From contig JOHN01000019.1 in NCBI GenBank assembly GCA_000719695.1, positions 57,447 through 121,446 on the forward strand: DNA of 64,000 nucleotides, written 5' to 3'. Of the stretch, positions 25,124-33,206 are shown one piece after another. The position numbers and the translations under genes are program-made. Source of the stretch: Streptomyces sp. NRRL F-6131. Lineage in GTDB: Bacteria; Actinomycetota; Actinomycetes; Streptomycetales; Streptomycetaceae. The notes under the pieces were generated by a model. The model was not told where the DNA came from. It made no database searches and worked only from the letters and a program-made list of their open reading frames with translations. Each line of letters opens with the position of its first letter. Position 1 is the stretch's first letter.

Positions 25124-26152
25124 CTACTCCCACTCCCAGCGGGCGCCGATGTGGCCCGGCTGCTGGTCGGGGGCGAGCACGTGGGCGCTGGCCGAGGCGC
25201 CGATCCAGAGCTGCTCGCGGCGGCGGTCGACGTCCGCGCCCGGGTCGCGGTCGTACCGCTCGCAGTGCACCGGCACGGTCGCCGGGTCGAAGTGGACCTG
25301 GAGCACGTACTCGCGCACCGGCGTGGCGAAGCGGCGGCTGTACTCGGTCGTCTCGGCCCCGCCCGACGGGATCTCCACCTCGTACTCGAAGACGGTGCTG
25401 TCCCCGAGCCCCAGCGGGCGGTCCAGCATCACCTCGCCGACGATCAGGCCGGTGTCCGGGCGGCGGCGCACCCGGCCGAGCCGGCCGTGCCGGACGCCGG
25501 TGATCTCCGGGCAGCCGGTCGCCTCCTCGTCGGCCTTGTGCACCACCAGGCAGCGGGTCACCCCGGACACGGTGGCCCGGACCACCTGGCGCATCCGCAG
25601 CAGGTTGCCGCGCCGGTCGGCGTCCACGTAGTACGAGTCGTGGACCGAGAGCCGCTCCAGCTCCCCGGCCGGCGGCGCGTCCAGCTCGGCGAAGACGTCG
25701 GCGATCTGCTGCTCGCCCGGCCAGACGTCCTCCAGCCGCAGGTGGCTGGCGCCGGCGCTGGCCGCCCAGCGGCCGCGCGGGCGCGGCGGGCCGAGCAGCG
25801 CGGACAGCGTGGAGTGCGGGAGGCCGAGCAGCTCCTCCAGCAGGTGGACGGCGCGCAGCGAGCTGGCCCGCTCGGGCTGGCTGCGGCCGCGGCGCCAGTA
25901 ACTCAGCGTCGTGACACTGACCCTGACGCCGCGTTGGGCGAGGGCGGCGCGGATCCGGTCCAGGCTGAGGCCGCTGGCCTCGATCGCCACGTGCAGGGTG
26001 TCGGCGAAGCCGCCGGTCGGGCTCGGACGCCCGGGCGTCGGGGCGGGCGACAGCGGCGGGGCGGGCGGCCGGGGCGCGGGCGTGGGCGCGGGCATGTCCT
26101 GGCGCGGCCCGACCAGTCTGAGTCGTGCGTCCTGGGGATGCTGTGAGGCCAT
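25124..26152 (-). CDS. XRE-type helix-turn-helix regulator
   Basis: A 342-residue protein with a Pro/Ala-rich N-terminal 50 residues and an HTH near residues 55-110 (DRIRAALAQRGVRVSVTTLSYWRRGRSQPER). The long C-terminal domain is of a type common in Streptomyces, containing LSVHDSYYVDADRRGNLLRM and FEYEVEIPSGG. ATG at 26152 is preceded by GGGGAAGG; the frame upstream looks non-coding. It is divergent from the CGNR gene. The ligand and targets are unknown. Confidence 0.8.
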   Translation of the reverse strand: MASQHPQDARLRLVGPRQDMPAPTPAPRPPAPPLSPAPTPGRPSPTGGFADTLHVAIEASGLSLDRIRAALAQRGVRVSVTTLSYWRRGRSQPERASSLRAVHLLEELLGLPHSTLSALLGPPRPRGRWAASAGASHLRLEDVWPGEQQIADVFAELDAPPAGELERLSVHDSYYVDADRRGNLLRMRQVVRATVSGVTRCLVVHKADEEATGCPEITGVRHGRLGRVRRRPDTGLIVGEVMLDRPLGLGDSTVFEYEVEIPSGGAETTEYSRRFATPVREYVLQVHFDPATVPVHCERYDRDPGADVDRRREQLWIGASASAHVLAPDQQPGHIGARWEWE

Positions 26153-26458
26153 GTGGTTACCTTCCCCACCGAGCGGGTTCGGCAGACCCGGTGCGGCGCC
26201 GGAACGCGCCGTCAACGGCCTCGCCGAGCTGTGGGGAACCCTATGCACGGTCGAGAGGCTACGTCATCAGTCGTGCGTATGACAGTGGTCACGGGGGGTC
26301 GACCCCAAGGTTAGCGATCTTGAAACAGTGCGGAAACAGACGGGCCGGTTCCCGGCCGGGTGGTGCGTTCCGGTCCGGTCCCGGCAACTTTCGGCCAGGC
26401 CCCCCGGCCCGGGGTCCCGACGTAGACTCGGGGACCGGCCGAGAGCGAGGGAGCGTCG
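26153..26458. other. Divergent promoter region, XRE and CGNR regulators
   Basis: 306 bases without a gene. The part around 26265-26335 is relatively AT-rich and includes GTCAT (26261-26265) and ATGAC (26278-26282) as short inverted arms. It must hold promoters for both divergent genes, but I cannot assign -35/-10 elements confidently. Confidence 0.4.
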
Positions 26459-27025
26459 ATGACCGAGCGGACAGCAGACCCGCGGGACCCGCGCCCGCTG
26501 CTCGGTGAGCCGCTCGCGCTCGACCTGCTGAACACGCGGTGGGCCGGCACACCGGTCAACGACCTGCTCGCCGAGCCGGACGGCCACGGGATCTGGCTCT
26601 CCTCGGCGGGGCTGGCCGACCGCTGCCCCGCGGACGGGGCCGCCCTGGCCGCCCTGCTGGAGGCCCGTGAGGCGCTGAGGGCGGCCGTCCGGGAGCTGGA
26701 CGCGGGCGGACTGCCCGGAGCCGGTGCGCTGGCCGGGCTGGACGCGGTGCTGCGGCACGGGCGGGTCCGGCGGGCCGCCTCGGCGAACGGGCCGGTGGAC
26801 CGGGTCGAGGTGGACGAGCCGGCCCGGCTGGCCGCCTGGCTCGTGGTGGACGACTTCCTGGGGCTGCTGGCCCAGGGGCCGCACCGGATCAAGAAGTGCG
26901 CCCACGACGCGTGCATCCTGCACTTCTTCGACACCTCGCAGAACGGCCGGCGCCGCTGGTGCCGGATGGCCGTGTGCGGGAACCGGGCCAAGGCGGCCCG
27001 GCACTACGAGAAGGCGAAGAACTGA
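26459..27025 (+). CDS. CGNR zinc-finger protein with ABATE domain
   Basis: A 188-residue protein with an N-terminal ABATE domain (GEPLALDLLNTRW) and a C-terminal CGNR zinc finger. The zinc ligands are Cys in KKCAHDACILHF and in WCRMAVCGNR. The C-terminal CGNRAKAARHYEK is the family hallmark. Members are predicted stress-related transcription regulators. ATG at 26459 follows GGGAG. Confidence 0.92.
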   Translation: MTERTADPRDPRPLLGEPLALDLLNTRWAGTPVNDLLAEPDGHGIWLSSAGLADRCPADGAALAALLEAREALRAAVRELDAGGLPGAGALAGLDAVLRHGRVRRAASANGPVDRVEVDEPARLAAWLVVDDFLGLLAQGPHRIKKCAHDACILHFFDTSQNGRRRWCRMAVCGNRAKAARHYEKAKN

Positions 27026-27031
27026 GCCGGC

Positions 27032-27064
27032 GCCCGGCCCCGGGGACTCGCCCCGGCGCCGGGC
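27032..27064. terminator. Convergent terminator
   Basis: Arms 27032-27045 and 27051-27064 pair over 14 positions with one mismatch around ACTCG. They lie between the CGNR gene (ends 27025) and the FAD monooxygenase (ends 27072). Confidence 0.75.
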
Positions 27065-27071
27065 GGGCGGG

Positions 27072-28565
27072 TCAGGCCTCGCCGAGCCACTCGGTGAGCG
27101 CGGCGCGCAGTTCGCCGGCGCCCGGGTCGACGGCGGCCCAGGCGGCGTAGCCGTCCGGGCGGATCAGCAGCACGGTGTCGCGCAGCTTGCCGTGCGGATC
27201 GGCCGGGGCCGCGGTGACCAGGCGGTCCGTCCAGGGGTCGGCCGCCGCCACCTCGTCATTGCTGACCAGGACGAACCGGCCGGCCCGCAGGGCCTCGTAG
27301 AGCCGCTGCGGCGCGGCGGGCCCGCCCTCGCGGGGCGGCTCCAGACCGGTCAGCCGCAGGTCGGGGACCCGCTTGCCGACCAGCGGGTGGGCGTCCTTGG
27401 GGGCCGGGTAGGCGATGCCGATGCCGGAGACGGTGCGGGCGCCGCGGTCCACCACGGCGTCCACCCGCCCGGCGACCTGGACCAGCGCGCCGCGCAGCGC
27501 CCGGGTGGCGGCGGACTGGGCGACCGCGACCCGGATCATCGCGCCGGAGGCGCGCAGCGCCGCCCGGCCGACCGGGTGCCGCTCGGTCTGGTAGGTGTCG
27601 AGCAGCGCGTCGGTGGCCCGGTCCTGGAGGACGGCGGCGAGCTTCCAGGAGAGGTTGGCGGCGTCCTGGAGGCCGGTGTTCATGCCCAGGCCGCCGGCCG
27701 GGGAGTGGCAGTGGGCCGCGTCGCCGGCCAGCAGGACCCGCCCGGAGCGGTAGTTGGGGACCTGCCGCTCGTCGCTGTGGAAGGTGGAGCTCCAGCGGAC
27801 GTCGTGCAGGCCGTAGTCCTCGCCGAGGGCGCGGCGGGCGATGTCGGCGAGCAGCTCCAGCCCGGGCACGGCGCCGTCCGGCAGCTGCTCGGCGCGGTCC
27901 CAGGCGAGCACCCGGTACCAGCCGTCGCCGAACGGCACCAGCAGCGCGAGACCGTTCTCGTCGGCGCCGGCGGCGATGCCGTCCTCGGGCTCGCGCTCCA
28001 GGCGGACGTCCGCGAGCAGCACCGAGTCGACCACCGACTCGCCGGGGAAGGGCAGGCCGAGCAGGTCGCGGACGGTGGAGCGGACGCCGTCGGCGCCGAC
28101 CGCGTAGCGGGCCCGGTGGGTGGTGGTGGCGCCGTCCCGGACGGTCTCGACGGTGACGCCCTCGGTGTCCTGGCGCAGGCCGGTGACCTCGGCGCCGCGC
28201 AGGATCGTCGCGCCGGCCTTCACCGCCCGGTCGTGGAGCAGTTGCTCGGTGCGGTACTGCGGCGTCAGCAGGACGAACGGGAAGCGGGTCGGCAGGTGGC
28301 CGAGTTCGACCCGGACCCGGTTGAAGGCCTTCAGCGAGTCGACCGGGCGGCCGGTGGCGATGAGTTCGTCGGCCAGGCCGCGGGCGTCGAGGAGTTCCAG
28401 GGTGCGGGCGTGCACGGCGAAGGCCCGGGTGAGGTTGGACTCGGTGGCGCGCTTCTCCAGCACGGTGACGCCCAGTCCGGCGGCGGCGAGGTCGCCGGCC
28501 AGCAGCAGTCCGGTCGGTCCGGCGCCGACCACGATGACGTCGGTGACGGTCTGCTTCTCGCTCAT
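27072..28565 (-). CDS. FAD-dependent aromatic monooxygenase (PheA/TfdB class)
   Basis: The 497-residue protein opens with the FAD-binding Rossmann motif VIVVGAGPTGLLLAGDLA and carries the second FAD motif LLAGDAAHCHSPAGGLGMN near residue 280. A C-terminal thioredoxin-like domain ends in LIRPDGYAAWAA. This matches the flavoprotein hydroxylases used in aromatic catabolism and antibiotic tailoring. ATG at 28565 is clear. The downstream neighbour upstream in transcription is paaN, but a terminator separates them, so a shared aromatic pathway is only suggested. Confidence 0.9.
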   Translation of the reverse strand: MSEKQTVTDVIVVGAGPTGLLLAGDLAAAGLGVTVLEKRATESNLTRAFAVHARTLELLDARGLADELIATGRPVDSLKAFNRVRVELGHLPTRFPFVLLTPQYRTEQLLHDRAVKAGATILRGAEVTGLRQDTEGVTVETVRDGATTTHRARYAVGADGVRSTVRDLLGLPFPGESVVDSVLLADVRLEREPEDGIAAGADENGLALLVPFGDGWYRVLAWDRAEQLPDGAVPGLELLADIARRALGEDYGLHDVRWSSTFHSDERQVPNYRSGRVLLAGDAAHCHSPAGGLGMNTGLQDAANLSWKLAAVLQDRATDALLDTYQTERHPVGRAALRASGAMIRVAVAQSAATRALRGALVQVAGRVDAVVDRGARTVSGIGIAYPAPKDAHPLVGKRVPDLRLTGLEPPREGGPAAPQRLYEALRAGRFVLVSNDEVAAADPWTDRLVTAAPADPHGKLRDTVLLIRPDGYAAWAAVDPGAGELRAALTEWLGEA

Positions 28566-28657
28566 GTATCGGCTCCCGGTGCTCGGACAGAGGTCGGACG
28601 CCGTGTGTGGCGTTTCCCCGGCCTCCATCATCGCTTCCCGGGAGCGGCGTTGTGAAT

Positions 28658-28690
28658 CTCCGGTCCCCGGCGCGTGGCCGGGGACCGGAG
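28658..28690 (-). terminator. paaN terminator
   Basis: A perfect 14-bp stem (28658-28671 with 28677-28690) and a GCGTG loop just after the paaN stop at 28703. Confidence 0.85.
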
Positions 28691-28702
28691 GCGAGCGGGC
28701 GA

Positions 28703-30403
28703 CTAACTGTGGCGGCGGACCTCCACGGTGCGGAACCGGTTGGCGACGAAGGCGCCGTCGCAGTAGGCGGAGTTGGCGGCCGGGTTGGCGCCGGTGCCGT
28801 GCAGGTCGGAGAAGGCGGCGGTCTGGTTGGCGTACACCCCGCCGGTGAGGTTGAGGGAGAGCGAGACGCCGGAGTCGAGGGCGGCCTCGACCAGGGCGGC
28901 CTCCACCTCGGCGGAGGTGGTGTACGCGGAGGCGGTCATCGCGCCCTGGGTGCGGACCGTGTCGCGCAGCAGCTCGACGGCGGCCGCGGTGTTCTCCACC
29001 GCGACGGCGAAGGAGACCGGGCCGAAGCACTCGCTGCGGAACACCGCCCGGTCGTCCGGCTTGTCGGCGTCCAGCTTGACCAGCGCCGGCGTGCGGACGG
29101 TCGCGCCGGGGAACTCCGGGTGTTCCACCGCCCGCGGGGCGAGGGCGAGTTCGCCGTACTCGCCGCCGGCCGCGGCGGCCGAGCGCTGGAGCACGCCCGG
29201 GTTGACCACGGCGCCGAGGACGGCGGTCGCGCGGGCGTCGTCGGAGAGCAGGCCCTCGACGGCGGCGGCCAGGTCGCGGACCACGTCGTCGTAGGACTTG
29301 GCGCCCTGGTCGGTGTCGATGCCGGTGCGCGGGATCAGCAGGTTCTGCGGGGTGGTGCACATCTGGCCGCTGTACAGCGAGAGCGAGAAGGCCAGGTTGT
29401 TCAGCATGCCCTTGTAGTCGCCGGTGGAGTCGACGACGACGGTGTTGACGCCGGCCTTCTCGGTGTAGACCTCGGCCTGCCGGGCGTTCTCCTCCAGCCA
29501 GTCGCCGAAGGCGGTGGAGCCGGTGTAGTCGATCAGCTTGATCTCGGGGCGGACGGCCAGGGTCCGGGCCACGGTGCCGCCCTCGTGCTCGGCGGCCAGG
29601 CAGACCAGGTTGGCGTCGAAGCCGGCCTCGGTGAGCACCTCGCGGGCGATCCGGACGGTGAGCGCCAGCGGGAGGACGGCCCGCGGGTGCGGCTTGACCA
29701 GCACCGGGTTGCCGGTGGCCAACGAGGCGAACAGACCGGGGAAGCCGTTCCAGGTGGGGAAGGTGTTGCAGCCGATCAGCAGCGCCAGGCCGCGCGGGAC
29801 GACGGTGAACTCCTTGGTCATCACCAGCGGGTCGCGCTTGCCCTGCGGCTTGGTCCAGCCGGCGCTCTCGGGCAGCCGGGTCTGCTCGGCGTACGCGTAG
29901 GCGACGGCCTCCAGGCCGCGGTCCTGGGCGTGCGGGCCGCCGGCCTGGAAGGCCATCGCGTAGGCCTGGCCGGTGGTGTGCATGACCGCGTTGGCGAACT
30001 CGTGCGAGCGCGCGTTGATCCGGGCCAGGATCTCCAGGGCGACCGCGGCGCGGGTGAGCGGGGCGGCCGCGGCCCAGGCCGGGCGGGCGGCGGACAGCGC
30101 GGCGATCAGGGCGTCCGGCCCGGCGTGCGGGTAGCCGATGCCGAGTTCGAGGCCGTACGGGGAGACCTCGCCGCCGACCAGGTCGCCGTCGGCGGGGTGG
30201 CCGGGCAGCTCGAACGGACGGTTCAGCAGCGACTCGAAGGCGGCCACGCCGTCCGCGGCGGCGCTCTCGCCGTAGGCCTTCGGGAACTCGGGGTAGGGCG
30301 ACCAGTAGTCGCGCTTGGCGGCGGCGTCGACCGCGGCCGCCAGGGTGGCCCGGTGGCGTTCGACGAGCTCGGCGACGAGGGGGTGGGTGACCGCTGCGGA
30401 CAT
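28703..30403 (-). CDS. paaN: PaaN-type aldehyde dehydrogenase, phenylacetate catabolism
   Basis: A 566-residue aldehyde dehydrogenase-fold protein with the long N-terminal region typical of the stand-alone PaaN family (RDYWSPYPEFPKAYG). It shows the nucleotide-binding region FTVVPRGLALLIGCNTFPTW and the catalytic Cys in LYSGQMCTTPQNLLIP. PaaN-type enzymes oxidise the ring-opened aldehyde of the phenylacetyl-CoA pathway or a related intermediate. No paaABCDE genes are nearby. A promoter with a PaaR-like operator precedes it, and GAGGAG lies before the ATG at 30403. Confidence 0.9.
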   Translation of the reverse strand: MSAAVTHPLVAELVERHRATLAAAVDAAAKRDYWSPYPEFPKAYGESAAADGVAAFESLLNRPFELPGHPADGDLVGGEVSPYGLELGIGYPHAGPDALIAALSAARPAWAAAAPLTRAAVALEILARINARSHEFANAVMHTTGQAYAMAFQAGGPHAQDRGLEAVAYAYAEQTRLPESAGWTKPQGKRDPLVMTKEFTVVPRGLALLIGCNTFPTWNGFPGLFASLATGNPVLVKPHPRAVLPLALTVRIAREVLTEAGFDANLVCLAAEHEGGTVARTLAVRPEIKLIDYTGSTAFGDWLEENARQAEVYTEKAGVNTVVVDSTGDYKGMLNNLAFSLSLYSGQMCTTPQNLLIPRTGIDTDQGAKSYDDVVRDLAAAVEGLLSDDARATAVLGAVVNPGVLQRSAAAAGGEYGELALAPRAVEHPEFPGATVRTPALVKLDADKPDDRAVFRSECFGPVSFAVAVENTAAAVELLRDTVRTQGAMTASAYTTSAEVEAALVEAALDSGVSLSLNLTGGVYANQTAAFSDLHGTGANPAANSAYCDGAFVANRFRTVEVRRHS

Positions 30404-30441
30404 GGTGTGCGCTCCTCAGAGGGGAGGACGGGACACGTCAC

Positions 30442-30469
30442 AGAGTAACCGAACGATCGGTCGGCTCAA
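30442..30469 (-). promoter_or_regulatory. paaN promoter with PaaR/TetR-like operator
   Basis: On the minus strand TTGAGC (30469-30464) and TACTCT (30447-30442) are 16 bases apart. The spacer is filled by the palindrome ACCGAACGATCGGT (30448-30461, plus-strand reading), which matches the core ACCGnnCGnnCGGT reported for actinobacterial PaaR. A repressor there would block the promoter directly. A near-identical site lies at 33157. Confidence 0.75.
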
Positions 30470-30522
30470 GAGGGCGAACGGGATCGGAGTGCCGGAGCGC
30501 GCGGAGGGGGGCGGAAATGGCA

Positions 30523-30551
30523 GGGGGCGCGTCCGTCGCGGACGCGCCCCC
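30523..30551 (-). terminator. Terminator of the GT-C gene
   Basis: A perfect 12-bp stem GGGGGCGCGTCC (30523-30534) with 30540-30551, loop GTCGC, downstream of the stop at 30575. Confidence 0.85.
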
Positions 30552-30574
30552 GGGGCGGTGGGAACCGGGCCGGT

Positions 30575-31843
30575 CTACGGGATGCCCAGCTCGAAGATCA
30601 CGTAGCCGCCGTACCAGCCGGAGACGGCCGCCCCGGTGCCCAGCACCGCCGCCAGCACCGGCCAGCTCAGCCTGCGCATCGCCACCGCGAGCGCGATGAG
30701 CAGCGGGAAGGCCGGCAGCAGGTAGCGCGAGGTGTTGCCGAAGATGCCCAGGCTGCCGAGCACCGAGACGATGGTGGCCAGGGTGTAGGCGGTCAGCACC
30801 AGCGGCGGGCGCAGCCGGACCAGCAGCACGATCAGCACCGGCAGGCTCAGCACGATCAGCGTCGCCAGCATGTCGGCCGTGTGATAGGCGAAGGGGTAGT
30901 CGTTGCGGCCCAGCAGCACCCCGCGGATCGCGTTCCAGGTGCCCTGGCCCCAGTCGAAGTAGTGCAGCCAGGCGTCGTGCTGGAGGGTGAAGTAGCCGCC
31001 CCACTCACCCATCCGCCAGCCGACCCAGCCGACGTAGCCGAGCAGCCCGACCGGGGCCAGCAGCATCGCGGTCAGCGGGCGCGCCACCCCGCTCTCCCGC
31101 CGGTACAGCTCCACCAGCGCGGCCAGGCCGACCGCGCCGATCAGGGCCGCCGAGGTGGGCCGGTTGAGGCCCGCGACCAGGGTGAGCACGCCGGCCGCCA
31201 GCCACTGCTTGGTCATCACGCAGTAGCAGGACCAGGCGGCCAGGGCGATGAACAGCGAGTCCGAGTAGAGCGCCCACTCGGCGCCCGAGCCCGGGGCGAT
31301 CGCCCACAGCCCGGCCGCGATCACGCCCGCGCGCGGGCCGGCCATCCGGTCCACCACGGCGTAGATGCCGGCCGCGGCGAACAGCGAGGCGATCACCGAG
31401 ACGATCATCCCGGCGCCGTACAGGCCGAACGGGGTCACCTCCGAGACCAGCCGCATCAGGCCCGGGTAGAGCGGGAAGAACGCGGCCGAGTTCTGCTCGA
31501 TCGTGAACCCCGGGACACCGTTCGGGACGGTCACCAGCGCCGGGTGGTAGCCGAACTGGGCGACCTGCTGGTACCACCAGCCGTCCCAGCTGGCCAGCAC
31601 GTCCCAGGGGTTGGCGCCGCCGCCGAAGCGGGGGTGCTTCTCGAGGTAGTCGCCCGAGAAGGAGAGCAGCTTCATGAAGACGGTGAAGCCGACCAGCTTC
31701 AGCACGGCGTAGCACCACACGGCCGGGCCGAAGCGCAGCGCGAGCCCGCGGGCCCGCTCGCGCCAGTCGACGGCGGGCTCGGTCACGGTCTCGTCGCTGC
31801 GCTGCTCGGGCAGATCGGATTCGACTGCCGGTATTGCGCTCAT
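30575..31843 (-). CDS. GT-C fold glycosyltransferase, PIG-V mannosyltransferase-like
   Basis: A 422-residue protein with about ten transmembrane helices and an early extracytoplasmic loop carrying LASWDGWWYQQVAQFGY. The acidic W-D-x-W pattern is characteristic of PIG-V-like GT-C enzymes that use polyprenyl-phosphate sugars. FFPLYPGLMRL follows in the next helix. It likely transfers a sugar outside the membrane to a lipid or protein acceptor. ATG at 31843; a 125-base divergent region separates it from the TetR gene. Confidence 0.8.
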   Translation of the reverse strand: MSAIPAVESDLPEQRSDETVTEPAVDWRERARGLALRFGPAVWCYAVLKLVGFTVFMKLLSFSGDYLEKHPRFGGGANPWDVLASWDGWWYQQVAQFGYHPALVTVPNGVPGFTIEQNSAAFFPLYPGLMRLVSEVTPFGLYGAGMIVSVIASLFAAAGIYAVVDRMAGPRAGVIAAGLWAIAPGSGAEWALYSDSLFIALAAWSCYCVMTKQWLAAGVLTLVAGLNRPTSAALIGAVGLAALVELYRRESGVARPLTAMLLAPVGLLGYVGWVGWRMGEWGGYFTLQHDAWLHYFDWGQGTWNAIRGVLLGRNDYPFAYHTADMLATLIVLSLPVLIVLLVRLRPPLVLTAYTLATIVSVLGSLGIFGNTSRYLLPAFPLLIALAVAMRRLSWPVLAAVLGTGAAVSGWYGGYVIFELGIP

Positions 31844-31968
31844 GCGGCTTCCCCACCTGCTCGGCCATGGACGGATCGTCCGCCGAGTCTAGGCTCTGGG
31901 GCCGGGCTCCGGTGTGGACCGGGGCACCCGGGCGCCGTCGGGGCGGGGCGGGCGGGGATACTCGGGGA

Positions 31969-32553
31969 ATGGCCGATCACACCACGCGCACCGCCTACAC
32001 CGTGGAGTCCCTGCTCGCGGTGACCGTCGACGTGTTCAACGAGCGCGGCTACGACGGCACCTCGATGGAGGACCTGTCGCGCGCGGCCGGGATCTCCAAG
32101 TCCTCGATCTACCACCACGTCCGCGGCAAGGAGGAACTGCTCCGGCTGGCCGTCGGGCGGGCGCTGGACGGGCTGTTCGGGATCCTGGCCGAGCCGGGCG
32201 CGGTCGAGGGCCCGACGGTGGAGCGGCTGGAGCACGTGGTGCGGCGGACCGCCGAGGTGCTGCTGGCGGAGCTGCCCTACGTGACGCTGCTGCTGCGGGT
32301 GCGCGGCAACACGGCCACCGAGCTGTGGGCGCTGGAGCGCCGCCGGGACTTCGACCACCAGGTGGCCGAGCTGGTCCGGGCCGCCGTCGCGGACGGCGCG
32401 CTGCGGGCGGACGTCGAGCCGCGGCTGGCCACCCGGCTGCTCTTCGGCATGATCAACTCGATCGTGGAGTGGTACCGGCCGGGGCTCAAGGGCGCCGACG
32501 GCGTCGCGGACGCGGTCGTCCACCTGGCCTTCGACGGCCTCCGGGCCCGCTAG
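31969..32553 (+). CDS. TetR-family regulator, candidate PaaR
   Basis: A 194-residue protein with an N-terminal TetR helix-turn-helix (about 15-60: NERGYDGTSMEDLSRAAGIS then KSSIYHHVRGKEELL) and an all-helical ligand domain. It sits between paaN and the bkd operon, each of which carries the same class of palindrome. It is therefore the leading candidate to bind them, possibly with an aryl- or acyl-CoA as inducer. ATG at 31969 is chosen by homology of the N terminus; the start is weakly supported by a GGGG stretch. Confidence 0.85.
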   Translation: MADHTTRTAYTVESLLAVTVDVFNERGYDGTSMEDLSRAAGISKSSIYHHVRGKEELLRLAVGRALDGLFGILAEPGAVEGPTVERLEHVVRRTAEVLLAELPYVTLLLRVRGNTATELWALERRRDFDHQVAELVRAAVADGALRADVEPRLATRLLFGMINSIVEWYRPGLKGADGVADAVVHLAFDGLRAR

Positions 32554-32595
32554 GGACCGCCTCCGGCCCCGGTGCGCCGTCCGCTCGTCGGGCGG

Positions 32596-33057
32596 CTAGT
32601 CGGGCGGCACCTGGTCGGTCTCCTCGAAGACCAGCATGGTCCGGGTGCCCAGCACCTGCGGGATGGACTGGATGCGGTTGAGCACGAGCTCCCGCAGGGC
32701 GTGGTTGTCGGCGGTGTGCACCAGCAGCATGACGTCGAAGTCGCCGCCGACCAGCGCGATGTGCGCGACCCCCGGCAGGGCCAGCAGCTGCTCGCGCACC
32801 GTCCGCCAGGAGTTCTGCACGATCTTCAGGGTGATGTACGCGGACGCGCCCTGACCTGCCCGTTCGTGGTCCACCCGGGCGGTGAAGCCGCGGATCACGC
32901 CGTCCTCGACCATCCTGGAGATCCGGGCGTACGCGTTCGCCCGGGACACGTGCACCCGCTCGGCGACCGAGCGGATGGAGGCGCGACCGTCCTGCTGCAG
33001 CAGCCGCAGGATCGCCCGGTCGACCCGGTCGAGTCTGGACGTCTGTTCAGCCGACAT
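32596..33057 (-). CDS. bkdR: Lrp/AsnC-family regulator (BkdR-like)
   Basis: A 153-residue protein with an N-terminal winged helix-turn-helix (RVDRAILRLLQQDGRASIRS, then VSRANAYARISRM) and a C-terminal RAM/AsnC ligand domain (GVAHIALVGGDFDVMLLV). In many bacteria such regulators sense branched-chain amino acids and activate the adjacent bkd operon. It is divergent from the dehydrogenase operon across 149 bases. ATG at 33057 gives MSAEQTSRLDRVD; a longer frame upstream looks non-coding. Confidence 0.88.
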   Translation of the reverse strand: MSAEQTSRLDRVDRAILRLLQQDGRASIRSVAERVHVSRANAYARISRMVEDGVIRGFTARVDHERAGQGASAYITLKIVQNSWRTVREQLLALPGVAHIALVGGDFDVMLLVHTADNHALRELVLNRIQSIPQVLGTRTMLVFEETDQVPPD

Positions 33058-33156
33058 GACCCCCCACCCCCATCGATTGGACGCACTGCCACCAGTCGAC
33101 CGCCACCCGGGCCGATTGTCCACCACCTTCGCACGCTTCTGGTCAAGATGAACAGA

Positions 33157-33170
33157 CGACCGAACAATCG
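33157..33170. promoter_or_regulatory. PaaR/TetR-like palindrome upstream of the bkd operon
   Basis: ACCGAACAATCGGT differs from the paaN site (30448) by one base. It lies 36 bases upstream of the E1-alpha ATG, within the region where transcription should start. GGAGG follows closer to the gene (33191-33195). Confidence 0.7.
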
Positions 33171-33206
33171 GTAGGGAGCCCCCGCCACCCCTGGAGGTGC
33201 CCCGAG

